Below, piece by piece: positions 1-18,317 of a stretch of 64,000 nucleotides of DNA. Positions within the stretch are counted from its first letter, which is position 1. Every line of letters starts with the position of its first letter. A model generated the notes under the pieces. The model was not told where the DNA came from, searched no databases, and worked only from the letters and a program-made list of their open reading frames with translations. A program made the translations under genes and the position numbers. The stretch spans positions 1 through 64,000 of the forward strand of contig VXCM01000334.1 of NCBI GenBank assembly GCA_014773175.1. The letters are read 5' to 3'. The DNA comes from Lucifuga dentata (lineage: Eukaryota > Chordata > Actinopteri > Ophidiiformes > Bythitidae).

Positions 1-2
1 CT

Positions 3-122
3 GCATTTATTCGGGCTTGGGACCGGCACAAGGAGGACACTGGCTTGTGCCCCCTTGAGGCTGCTGTAGAGGGCGTTATATTTACAGGGCACGAAAGCTG
101 CCCCGTGGACCCGTCCTACTGA
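3..122 (+). CDS. shbg: 3' end of probable sex hormone-binding globulin gene (partial)
   Basis: An open frame enters from the left edge and stops at TGA 120-122, giving 39 residues with no start in the window. The tail has a Trp, then after about 20 residues an Ala-Val pair and a closing His-x-Ser-Cys-Pro (GHESCP). This fits the end of the second laminin-G-like domain of SHBG, which closes with a similar HSCP motif in human. SHBG is a secreted carrier of sex steroids. Context supports the call: the next gene is SAT2-like, on the opposite strand and tail to tail, which is the SHBG/SAT2 arrangement of human 17p13. The match is from memory over a short divergent stretch. It could be the last exon of another laminin-G or unrelated protein. 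Confidence 0.5.
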   Translation, partial: AFIRAWDRHKEDTGLCPLEAAVEGVIFTGHESCPVDPSY

Positions 123-1289
123 GCATGCGCGGTCTACAGCCGCGCCGAGAGCGCCCTCTTCTGGACCTTCACAGACGTGACCAATCAATCACAGAGGGCG
201 GCCTCTTTGACACCTACTGCAGATTTAGACTTTTGATCGATTTAAATCACAGATTACTTTACCGTTTATCATACTTTATCATTTTCTTACTCTTGTTTTA
301 CTGCATTACACATTGGTACACATACCCTACTGATTTTACTCAAATAATGAATTTCACCAATTAATTTGTCACTTTCTCTCTAGCTGTTTTTTAACTAATT
401 TAACCACTTCACTTTTAAACTGCATTATTTATTTACACATTTTACCATAACTTATTGAACTGGCATGTGCATAAATTTCTATCTACCACATACAGCATAC
501 AGGGATGTGTGTTTTAGTTGTCTTATTTACAGAACTGTGTATTGTCTTAATGCACATAAGCTGCAAATCATCCACTAAACTGGACTACCGTATGCATAAT
601 TTCACAATGAAAATGATGCAGAACTACCCATATTTTTTTATGCTCACAAATTGATATACAACATGCTGTAAAATTGTGAAAAGGATGACTGCACATGTGC
701 ATTATTTTTGAAACTGCATTAATTAGGCTACACAGCATGGTTAACATGTTTGTATAAATAATGAAATCACCTTATCTATTAGATAACAAGATCTGGATTA
801 GTTCTATGAGTTGGTGAAATTGTGATATGAAAACCATTAGAGTGATATGTAACTTACAGTACCAGCATTCAATTAAAGCTGACAAGGCTTAAGCATATGC
901 AGCTATGACTGCTAAACCAAGAATCTATGAAGGTCAAATGTACTTTAATGAAATTTAAATATGTAAAAATAACATTTATAAATGATTTCTGGTCCCTATG
1001 TTACAATAAGCATAACTGAAGAACTTTAATTCATTAAAATCTGTAGATTAGGATGCATTTTAGTGCAGATTCATGAAATTGTATTGTTGACAAACTGAAT
1101 TTTAAATCTATCATGTCACCCCATAGTAACAAAACTTGCCATGTATTTTCATATAGTATTGAGATATTTTACATGGGAATGAACAAAATAGCACCAGGCA
1201 GTATTATAGGTAATTAGATTTTTTTCTACAACTATGCATTTATGTTCTAATTTTTTCAAAGAAAGATGTACATTTTAATTAATAAACAT
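123..1289. other. Convergent intergenic region between shbg-like and sat2
   Basis: AT-rich DNA between two convergent genes. It must hold the 3'UTR of the left gene. A possible poly(A) signal for sat2 (ATTAAA on the minus strand, plus positions 1274-1279) lies only 11 bases past its stop. No coding potential or clear repeat was seen. Confidence 0.5.
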
Positions 1290-3658
<2,369 letters not shown>

Positions 3659-5204
3659 ATCTGTAGCAGCAAAAACAATTACTACTAAGTTGTTCCCACA
3701 GTCAACCCGCTAAATAAAAGCACTTTTTGCTTTGTTTTTTTTTTTTTCTGGTAAGTTGAAGACTATGATTTCCGGTTTAGTTATTTTGCCTTCAATATAA
3801 AAGTAAACTAAAAATTTTAAAAAATTGAATTAATACTTGAACTATGTACAGTTGTCTAATGGATTGCACTTCGTATTTACACTATATTTGTAGTTTTGCG
3901 TTGTAATGTGTCCTGTATTTCTGCATACAACGCAATTTCGTTGTCAGATAGTGTATCTTGATAGAATAACAAGACTACTTGACTTGCACAATGCACAAAA
4001 ATTGAAAGGCTGTTTCCCTGCATGTGGCAATAAACTAATTTATACAGGGGTGTTTGTTTTTCTTGTCTTTACAGCCAGCTGTATGGACTAAGTATGTGTG
4101 CACTGAATAACAACAGGGACACGTTTTCCAACAACATTGATGCAGTCCATACTCACACAAGACAACAAAAATGTCTTTTCACGTTTCAGTTTCTATTTCT
4201 GAGTCTTATGTTTCACCACAAACACATTTACACGAGCATGAATGTAAATCTAGCCTGTTTAAAGAACAACAAAGAAAATCTGTACCTGGACCTGGGCCAG
4301 ACGCCACTTGGCTTTACTTTGGTAACTACTGACCGGAAGTTACTGACGGAAAGTGCGCTCTTTATACAAGTCCGTCTGGAACTTTTCCGAATAAAAGCCT
4401 GTGTGCAGAATAGTGTCAGCGGGGAAAAAAAAAAAAAAAAAAAAAAAACAACTTCTTACATTTACAGCTGAGGGGGAAACAAAATGCGTGTAAGTACTGC
4501 ATTTTATGCATGTTTTGTAATCTGTTCGCATTATATATTCTTGTCACTCTACATTTGTTTCCACCAACATGGACTGTATGTTGGCCATTAATCTTAAGGG
4601 TGGATGTCTTTATAAAAAATAAATAAATACAAATACAAATTTAAAAAAAAATAAATTAATAATAATAATAATAAAAACAAACAATAACAACCGCAAAAAG
4701 AAAACCATAAAATTAGAATGGTGTTTGGCCTGTTTGGAAATTTTTCATTACTGTTATTTACCCAAAACTGGAAGATAAATTTGGAGAAATCAATCAATTA
4801 AAAAAGACAAAGACTGACACAAAAGTAAAACAAATGGCTAGAGTTGTTAAAGTTAGACTTCTCCAGAAAAATTAATTTCATAAATCCTTAAAACACAACC
4901 AGATAAATTCTTACAAAATCTGATTTATTTTAGGGTAAAAAAAAAACATGAAATCAATTAGAATATAAGCTGAAACATTACAATGTCACAGACTGACCTC
5001 AGTTTTCACTGGGCATTAACATATTTACAAATTTTAGTCACATCTGTGTCATCAGTTAACTGTTTATATATTCCACTTCACGCCACTTCAGATTTTACCC
5101 CTTACTTAAAATTTAGCCAGAAAAGCCTGCTCGCCTGTTCAACTGCATCCATCAGAATGGTAAAAAAAAAAAAAAAAAAAAAAAACCCTTTCTGCCTATA
5201 ATTC
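3659..5204. other. sat2 5' region and taf6 3' flank
   Basis: Between the sat2 start and the taf6 stop. It holds the presumed sat2 promoter (ETS-type site at 4333-4340), a 28-A run from about 4426, a small ATT triplet run near 4660, a minus-strand AATAAA (plus 4924-4929) suitable for taf6, and a second A-run at 5162-5185 just past the taf6 stop. No additional gene was recognised. Confidence 0.5.
4333..4340 (+). promoter_or_regulatory. ETS/GABP-type site in putative sat2 promoter
   Basis: CCGGAAGT matches the ETS-family (GABPA) core found near many start sites. It lies about 680 bases upstream of the sat2 ATG, next to the candidate non-coding exon. Function is inferred from motif and position only. 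Confidence 0.35.
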
Positions 5205-9974
<4,770 letters not shown>

Positions 9975-11287
9975 GGCTAACAAAGCATACATATTACTGA
10001 GTGCTTCCTCTCATATGTACACATGTCCTCAAATACACATAAATAAATTCTACTTATTCAAAAGATTTTTTTTTTCAGTAAAAACAGTATGTTATTTTGG
10101 TGAAATAAAGCTTAGCATGCCAATCATGAGACAACTGACAAAAATGATTTTATTGCACCTCATACAAACGTCCAGCTAACAGTATATACCTACTATATAG
10201 CCTACTATACCTAGTTGCTTATTTGATAAGTATCAAAAATTGTTACAAAAGCCTATTACAAGTTCCCAGAGCCAAAACTAACCTCACATTTCTTAACAAA
10301 AGCCAAAAAGCAGAACAGGATTCAATTTCAACCATTCCCATTGCATCAAATTTAAAAACAGAATCCTCATTTTTGAGCTGTAACACTTAACTAGAGAAAA
10401 TGTTTGACCTTTATACCGACCAAAATAATTAATCAATTATTAACTTAGCTGTTGATTAATTTACAATCATTTACTTGTTTGATTTGTTCACTATACTCTC
10501 CAGTCTATTCTTAAAGACATTACTCTTCTACAGAGATTACATTTGTATGTGTTTTCTTACGCTAGGTCTACAACTAAGATTTTTTCCACTAATCGTTTAG
10601 ACTATAAAATGTCACAGAATACCAAAAATACAACAACACAAACTCAAGGTTATATACCGACTACTATCTATTAATCTGGATGTGATTCTGATGAATACAC
10701 AGAGAGCAAGATGCCATAATCCCTGTCTCCAAATGCAAAAGTGCGTAAACAATGCACTTATATGAACATGCGGTATTGGGTATTAATTATCATAATTTTC
10801 TAACTTGATATATCAGGACTGTTACAACTGACGCAGCTACATCAATGCTACTTGGTGTAAACACATACAGCTCCAGAGAGCGGGCAAGCCTCTATGCGGG
10901 AAAACAACAAGGTAGTCAATACATACAAAACACAAGACACATTACAGGTGTATTCTAAAAGCAAAAACATAACTTTAATTAATTTTTAGTTAATGTTAAG
11001 TTTCTTTGTAAACGTTTTTTTTCCTCCTTTAATGTTACAGGGGCTAGCTAAGTTAGCTACACTAGCTAGCATACATGCGAGTAATTTGGCTGCCGCGGAA
11101 TATTACCTGTATAAACTTGCTTTCGCCTTTCCGAGTTCAAGCAGGGACTTGAAGAATAAAAACACAAATTGTTAAGATTTGCAGTAATAACTATTCCGCA
11201 CAGCAAACTCTTCTCTGTGAATATCCATCTCTTGATTAAGCTACAGAACTAATTCACTGCTTGCAGCTTCAACCTCCGCTTCTGAAG

Positions 11288-11300
11288 CACCGCCATTTTG
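11288..11300 (+). promoter_or_regulatory. YY1-type motif at putative taf6 start site
   Basis: CACCGCCATTTTG fits the YY1 consensus around CCGCCAT, common just inside start sites of housekeeping genes. It lies at the outer edge of the candidate taf6 first exon. Motif-based inference. Confidence 0.4.
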
Positions 11301-11319
11301 ATTCACGTTAAGGTTGTGA

Positions 11320-11329
11320 TATCGCGAGA
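11320..11329 (+). promoter_or_regulatory. TCTCGCGAGA-like core promoter element
   Basis: TATCGCGAGA is one base from the TCTCGCGAGA element seen in TATA-less housekeeping promoters. It is about 20 bases outside the YY1-type motif and suggests the taf6 promoter lies here. Confidence 0.35.
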
Positions 11330-12171
11330 GTTTTTCTTCTTCTTGTTTAGTTTGAATGCTACGAGACGTATTATTTCCGTCTACAGGACGAGAGAATTAT
11401 TACATACATCATATAGAGTACTCTATAGTCCTGTACCATGCAAAAACTAAATAATTTCTTTTTCGATTAAATGGTGGTTCTCATGCTGACCAAATAAGAT
11501 TTTAAAAGAAAAGGAAGAAATTCCTAGATTTGAGAGACTTGAACAGCTCCGCTATTTCTTTGTTGTATTTCCTACTGGCTAACAAAATATGATGAAAGTC
11601 TCTAGTAACCACAATCACATAAGCCATATGATGTTTTCCTATCATTTACAAACATTTGTTCACAGTCTTCTAGCTCCAACCTTGTTACTTTAACTCTGTC
11701 TCGTCAATTCTCTTGCCTAAATGTATGTATTATTTAGTTTTATCGCGACAGTTGAGGTCCTTTCAAAGTCCAATCGACATAGACATCAAATTAATCGTTA
11801 TCAAGAACCACTTGATTTGTTTGTACTGTGTAATTTAAAAAAAATAAATAATAACCTAGCGAATAAATCACAAACTACGATGTATAACGAAATTAAATAA
11901 CCCGTAGTATCTCGTCTTCAGTACTACACCCACTATCAATCCTAAATCAACAGAGGACAGAGGAAAGTTTTCAGAGGTAAATATTCATTTGACAATATAA
12001 ATAAGATTTTTAAAAAATCATAAACCATTTTCCCAAGATGGATTTGTGAGTGAGAGCGCTTTTTTTATACAGCGGAACCAACCTTGATCTCTGGTTTACC
12101 ACGGAAACTTCATCCTGTAGCACAGAGGAAAACTACAGCCAAGAACGTGTAAGGACATTAGTAAAATAATC

Positions 12172-15100
12172 ATGTATAGATGTTTATTCCGCGCAGTGTA
12201 CACGGCTCGGACCCCTGCAGTTAATGTCTGTGAGGTGTGTGTGTTACCTGTGAGGAGTAACGAAGCCGCTGCCCCAGTTTTCAGGTACGCAGTGACTCTT
12301 ACCAGGGTTGAAGGAGATACATGATGGAGCACAGTGAATAATTAGCTAAGTAATTGGGTGTTTAGTCATATGTAGAACCCTTTCTCAGTTTGATAGAGCT
12401 TGAAGCAAATTAATGGTCTACGTATTCAAACTATTTTTCAAATTACTCGTTTGTAGAGAGTATCAGGTGCGCCACTGGTAGGTCGTTTCCCTGACAACGT
12501 ACATATATGTAAGGGTTTCCTTATCAATTACACTACATGGCCACAAGTGTAACATTACACTCATATAATTCCTGAACATTGCTGAATTCCAAAACAAAGG
12601 GAGTTGGTCCTCCTCTGCTTTCTGCTAGATCTTTGGAACATGGCTGCAGGGATTTGCTTCCATTCAGCCATCAGTTTTACTGAAGTTAGACACTGATAAG
12701 GCCCATATTCAGTGTTACAGGCCTTCTCTAAGCTGTTTCTATGGGAACCTTGCATTCTCAGAATGAAACGAAAAAAGGCCGTCCCTAAACTCTTGCCACC
12801 AAGTGTGAAGCATATCATTGTCTAAAATATCATTTTAAAGTGCGGCATAAAGATTTCCCTTCACTGGAAATTAATCAACTGTGTGTCCTCATGCGTTTGG
12901 CCATATAGTGTAAGGTACCACTGATGTGCAGTGAGTATAAAGAATACATGATAGTCTAATTGTTCTGAGAAACCTATCATATCATCTAGCCAAGAAAAAA
13001 AAAGTTACCCTCAGCATTATATTGTAGAACCATATCTGTTTAACACTGACACCCTTCAAAATGAAATGACAGACATGTAGATTTCATTTCTGGGATGTAG
13101 GATTTTTACTTGATAAATGACTGAAGTCAGTTATTATAATGGTTAAATCTGTATTTCATTTATACAGGGTTTTTAATGGGGGTGGAGTGAAGACCCTCAG
13201 CATAGGTTCAGTCAAGTTCTGTGAAAAGAATGATGATGTCCCCTTACCTAAACAAGACAAGAAAACAGATGCAGATTGCAAAGGTGGCATGACAGAAGAT
13301 GCGACTTTGACCAAACAGAAACCTGACCAAGACAAGGAAGTTATCAAGATGACAATACAAAAGGAGGAGCCATTAGTTGTAAACAAAGGCCATGGAAGTA
13401 CCACACAGCCGGCAGATGTGGCAAACCCAAAACAACAGTTGATGACTGCGGGGGCTAAGAGTGGGAAGGAGAGTCTGCTGGACCTTCTTGGAGCCATGAG
13501 GGTGGAAGTTACTAATAAGAGAAAGCTTAAATCCTTGAAGGTGAATCAGAATTATGAGTCTGCCCACAAGCCAAAGCCAGCAGCTATGGAGAGCACAATC
13601 AGTATGTTCCAGAATGCCACAGCAGAGGCTTCAGCCAAGAGGTGAGAAAGTTCTTTTCACCAGGGAAAATCTGCTTGAAATTTTGTTTGATATGGATATG
13701 GCTGCGATATTGTCTATATTCAGAGAAATATGGCTGATAATCCTTTCATTTGTTTGCATACATTGCAGACTTTTTCACTTAAATGAAGTGGTGTCTCACA
13801 GTATGTGTCAATACTCATCTCATAAACTTTTTTTTTTAAGTTTATGCTCTTACCTGTAAACATCTCATGCCTACCCATGTCATAGCCTAATCTTGGGAGA
13901 ACATCTGAAACCTTAGTCTCACTTCCAGTGTGTCTGTGCTGTTTTGTTTAGTGAGACACTTGATCCTGAGTTGGTTGCTGCAGCTTCAGCCGCTGCCTCC
14001 ACTCTGCCCAACCGCAGCCAGGCTGAGTCCGACCTGCTCCGACAACTGAGAAACCATGAGGCTATCAGTGAGGCCCAGAAGAGAGGAGACACGAAGAACC
14101 TGGGGTACGTATACTGGAGCTCATTATTACCTCTATTGTTTCTGTCACTTGCAGACCTGTGCTCCTAATGGCATCGACTCTGTATGGAAACAACTTCTCT
14201 CTCTGAATTATTATGCATATATGTTATATCATCTCAGAGGTAATGGTACTCTCAGGTAAGGGTTAGTGTCAGTTTTGATACTGTTAGATTATTATAGGAT
14301 ACTGGAGGCTGGAAATGACAGCTGGAGAATAAGGACTGTGAGTGTGTATGCCAAAGGTACCTGCCTTAAAAATTATTTAAACAATATGTTCTCAGAGTGA
14401 TTATCGCTGACATGAAAGTGGGAAAGAGTGTCAACCGACAGAACGCTCGGCCAGCCAATCAGATACGGTTTGACGATGATGGACGAGGATACACATATGA
14501 CAGGGGAATCACCGCTGAGCTGGATGGTGTTCGGAGAAGGTAAATACGTTCATCACATCCTTGGTAAGTTTTTTCCTAAGTTGGACAGTTGGTTTCAGGG
14601 TGAAATGAAACTGACAATTGAGATTTTATTCTTTAGGAGGAACTTGTTCTCAGGGAAAAGATTGAACATCTTTTCTCCCATGACTGATGAAGACAAAGCA
14701 GAGTCAGAAGTTGGTAAGAAAAAATATAATTGTTCTGGATTAAAGGAGCATATCAGCGATTTTGCATGTTTGAGCCCAATAAAATGTGTACATACGTACT
14801 ATGTATGCATCACCTGAACATTTGATTTAGAAAAATTTGGGAATTTGGCAAAATGAAACAAAAAGTGAAATACAGAAGTATGGAAAACAGTTGGCAGTAA
14901 TGTAATGTGTATGTTGGTAGTATTTATTGAGCTCAGACAAAACCAACGATATGTTCATTTAAATCCAATTTACTGGTTTATTTACAGTGGCCTTTTTTAA
15001 TGTCAAGTGAAAGTTTTTATTAATAGTTTCAGTACACCCCACTCTATGGGATATGGAGTTTGCTAATCAGTTGTCTCAGGCAACCAACCAAATGCCTCGC

Positions 15101-15223
15101 AACGGTTTTGAGGAAATGATTCAGTGGACCAAAGAGGGAAAATTGTGGGAGTATCCAATCAACAATGAAGCAGGTGAGTAATGTATGATGTATTTTACTT
15201 GAATCTGTCTATCTATCTATCTG

Positions 15224-15268
<45 letters not shown>

Positions 15269-15614
15269 TGTCTGTCTGTCTGTCTGTCTGTCTAATCTGT
15301 CTATCTATATTATATATAAGGAAAAGGAAGCTTCAGTTTGCTTAAGGGACACTTTAACATTATGTTGCTATTTGTCAGGCCTGGAGGAGGAAGCCTCTGT
15401 CCCCTTTCATGAGCACATCTTCCTGGACAAACACTTGGAGGAGGGTTTCCCCCGTCAGGGTCCCGTGCGTCACTTCATGGAGCTTGTGGTGTCTGGTCTG
15501 TCCAGAAACCCCTACCTGACCGTCCAGCAAAAGCAAGAGCACATTTCTTGGTTCAGAGACTACTTCCGGCAAAAAGAGGATGTCCTTAAGGAGGCTGATG
15601 TTTACCTCAACTAA
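12172..15614 (+). CDS. mrps31: Mitochondrial small-subunit ribosomal protein MRPS31
   Basis: Seven coding exons: 12172-12284, 13168-13641, 13952-14104, 14396-14539, 14637-14713, 15033 (or 15027)-15173, 15379-15614. Phases join into 445 residues (447 with the earlier exon 6 acceptor); human has 395. MRPS31 is a component of the mitochondrial ribosome small subunit, encoded in the nucleus and imported. Exon 1 encodes a basic presequence ([13 protein letters not shown]), as expected for import. Exon 2 is a Lys/Glu-rich low-conservation stretch. The conserved C-terminal half shows [62 protein letters not shown] and [13 protein letters not shown], aligning closely with human MRPS31. It sits directly upstream of foxo1 on the same strand; MRPS31 and FOXO1 are also neighbours in human 13q14. 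A likely poly(A) signal (ATTAAA) is at 15892-15897. Confidence 0.96.
14738..14810 (+). repeat. Terminal fragment of TIR element in mrps31 intron 5
   Basis: The stretch starting TTAAAGGAGCATATCAGCG followed by TTTTGCATGTTTGAGCC matches, with a few changes, the left end of the TIR element at 55071-55655. No matching right end was seen nearby, so this is probably a broken copy. The right border is approximate. Confidence 0.5.
15204..15310 (+). repeat. (TCTA/TCTG)n microsatellite in mrps31 intron 6
   Basis: About 100 bases of TCTA repeats grading into TCTG, ending about 70 bases before the last mrps31 exon. Pyrimidine-rich on the coding strand and likely polymorphic. Confidence 0.95.
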
Positions 15615-18317
15615 ACTTTGGATGAAGAAACCTGTTTTCCCAAATAATTTCCTATGGACACATAAGAGAAAAACCAGCCAGATAATCTTTATCTATTTGA
15701 TTGAGAGTTTAACATCAGGATGAATTTTTGGAGACCTTGAATATATACATCTGATCCACAGGTCTGGTTGTCAAGGTCAAAAACTGCCAAATATTTACAG
15801 TTTGTGAAATATTTATCAGAATAGAGAATCACTGTTTAATCATGTCAGTGCAATTCTGGCTTGGTGCAGGATGGAGGAAAAATGTTCCGACATTAAATTA
15901 TTCTTGTGCAAGTATTTGTACAGTGTATACAAAAACATAAAGAATAGAAACAGTACACATGTTTTTTTTCCACTTCAGTGTCTACCACATACCAAGGTTA
16001 AATAACGCAGAAGCTCAAAATTGTTCCAGAAATTATTTGAGGTCAGCTTTGCTATTTTTAAGTCAGTGCTATCAGCCACCACGTCAGCCTGAAAAACTTG
16101 TAATTTCTTAATTTTTTTTCCATAATTTACCATTAAGTTCATTTAGACATGAAGTTACAGTGTGCAATCAGTGCTGTAATCCTGTAATCCTGTCCTGAGT
16201 AAAAAAAAATTAATAACGTTCTTTTAACAGTAATAGCAGTCAGTGGAAGCCATGGGAGTACAGATGAATACTAAGACTCAGAGATACAAAACCAACTGCA
16301 AAGAAATGGCATACAAGGCATTTATTAAAGGCAACAGTTAAATGCATTAATATTAGGAAATCAACCACTGGTATCCACTTTGAATACACACCAAGACCAA
16401 TGTGAAATTAGCTTTAAAAATCTATGATGTTAAAACATACTGATAATCTTGACTTGTTAATGGTTGAGACAAGTTTTTTTTTTTTTTACTGACTTATTTT
16501 GTCATCTCCAATAAAGGCAAGTTTCACCCTCAGTGAAACTAGTTGGATAAAAATATTTTTGTGCCAGTTTTGGGTCAGAGGTCAAAAAAATGGAATACCA
16601 GCCTGAGATCATGTTGGATGGTGTTTTCCCAGGCAAACGCTGAAATCAATATAACTTGAGAACACTTAACCTCTGATAACAAATTGCAGTAGATGCATAA
16701 TTAGATTAATAGTGGACCTTATCTGTTCATTTTGAATCCTTTACCCTTTCCAGGATGAATGGTTTTGAAAAACAATGTGTCACGTGTCTGATTACATCCT
16801 CCTAGCTTAAAATCACAATCTATTGTATAAGAAAGTGTAGAAAATGAGAGCTTGTCACTGGAAAATGCCTCATTTCCTGAGGGCATTCTGCAAAACTAAA
16901 CATAGTTTTTTGTTCACTTTTCCATAAACACATTCACGATTGGCATTTTAGCATCAGTCCTAATTTTTGTAAAGATAGAGCACATAAAGTTCCACATAAA
17001 AAGTGTGTATATTGACACACCTGGATTTTTTGCTCCACAATACAGGTCAACGTTGTGCAAACAACCCACTAGATGGCAGTAGTGGCAGTTATGCTGCCCT
17101 GTACTGCATGTTCACTATTCAATATTGGGAAATGAGGTTTTCTAGCAAATTTTCAAACATTACAAGGTTTGAGCCTACATTATTCTCCATGTCGGGAAAA
17201 CAGTTTTATGCCCTTTTTAGCACTGGAGAGGTTGTATTAACTAATGCATGATAAATCTAGACATGACTGCTCTAATATGATTAAAGTTGTGTTGTAATAT
17301 TTTAATAAAAACTGTTATTGATACCCGTTGAGTATCAAAATCATATGTAATTGCACCTTGCCTAAAAACAGAAACCTTTGGGCTCGAGTAGTTTTTTTTT
17401 AATGACTATTTTATTGTAAATTTTTACAGTTTTACAGAAAAATATATATGCGTTAATTCTTCTGTAAATTCGGTAAAGGCTACGACGAGAATAGAGGTAG
17501 GATATTCAAATTCAAAATAAAGAGCACTGTAGTTGGAGTCTGCCTTCTGTGGTGCCTTCAGGTGTTACCCAAAGTGTGGGAGTTAAAATAAGTTACCGTG
17601 AGGAAAATTTATATTTCCTATACTGAAGTGATTGAGATGCGAAGTTTATGGTATAGAAACACACTTCTGCTGCAATAATTAATTTGAAATAATGACTTGT
17701 ACTGTAGGTTTGTAATAATTGGTATGGTGTTTCTATTTTAATTTGGCGTGCCTAGGCCTGCGAGACACATCATGGTCTAACATAACAGCTCATTTGTGCT
17801 TTAATTTAGAATGGGGTTCACATTCATACCAGCCATGATTACATGTTTTTGCTACTTTAATATTGCTTCATTAATGATGTGACCCAAAGTGTAAATAATA
17901 AACTATTTCTCCTCTTTTGCTTATATAAACATAGTAGCGCTACCTGTAAGACTGTCCAATTATTCAAAATTTCCGACCAAAAATCGCTTGAATGCATCCA
18001 GGTGCATTTAAGCCTGAGAATTCAGAAGACGGAGCCTCTGAGCAGCACTTGAATGCAACACCAAACTCTATACTACAGTTATTGGCAGAGCTACAGAGTC
18101 AGCGGGACAGAATGGTGTGAAGTTTAAGTGCTGAACTAACAGCTCTGTCTTTACTTAACTTCTATTTCCTGACATACTATTTCGAGCCCGAACGCAACAT
18201 TTTATTTTTTATTTTTTAATTTTTCTTTTATCTGTGTTTTGTTTTGTTTTTTTTAATCATAATTTTAATTTTTAATTTGAGTGTCTATGTGACATTGAGC
18301 GCAGACTGCATGCTGAT
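15615..18317. other. mrps31 3' end, intergenic region and foxo1 5' region
   Basis: The mrps31 3'UTR probably ends near 15.9 kb. The rest is AT-rich, with A- and T-runs and one CTCF-type motif (17066-17079). The last 300 bases before the foxo1 ATG must include its 5'UTR and perhaps its promoter; they contain T-rich tracts at 18200-18280. No other gene was recognised. Confidence 0.5.
17066..17079 (+). promoter_or_regulatory. CTCF-type motif between mrps31 and foxo1
   Basis: CCACTAGATGGCAG fits every position of the CTCF core CCASYAGRKGGCRS. It lies between the mrps31 3' end and the foxo1 5' end, where an insulator or loop anchor is plausible. Binding is not shown by sequence alone. Confidence 0.45.

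Larger units (their letters stand above)
9975..12171. other. taf6 first intron/5'UTR and head-to-head region with mrps31
   Basis: Holds the first intron of taf6 (acceptor at 9977-9978) and a likely non-coding first exon on the minus strand, from about 11300 down to 11107, ending at a CAG|GTAATA donor. From 11300 to 12171 is a short divergent intergenic region shared with mrps31; AT-rich, with no further coding sign. Confidence 0.45.

Noticed and set aside
12096..12332. Minus-strand open frame of 78 residues
   Set aside because: It lies opposite mrps31 exon 1, whose plus-strand reading gives a mitochondrial presequence and joins in phase to exon 2. The minus frame has no family resemblance.
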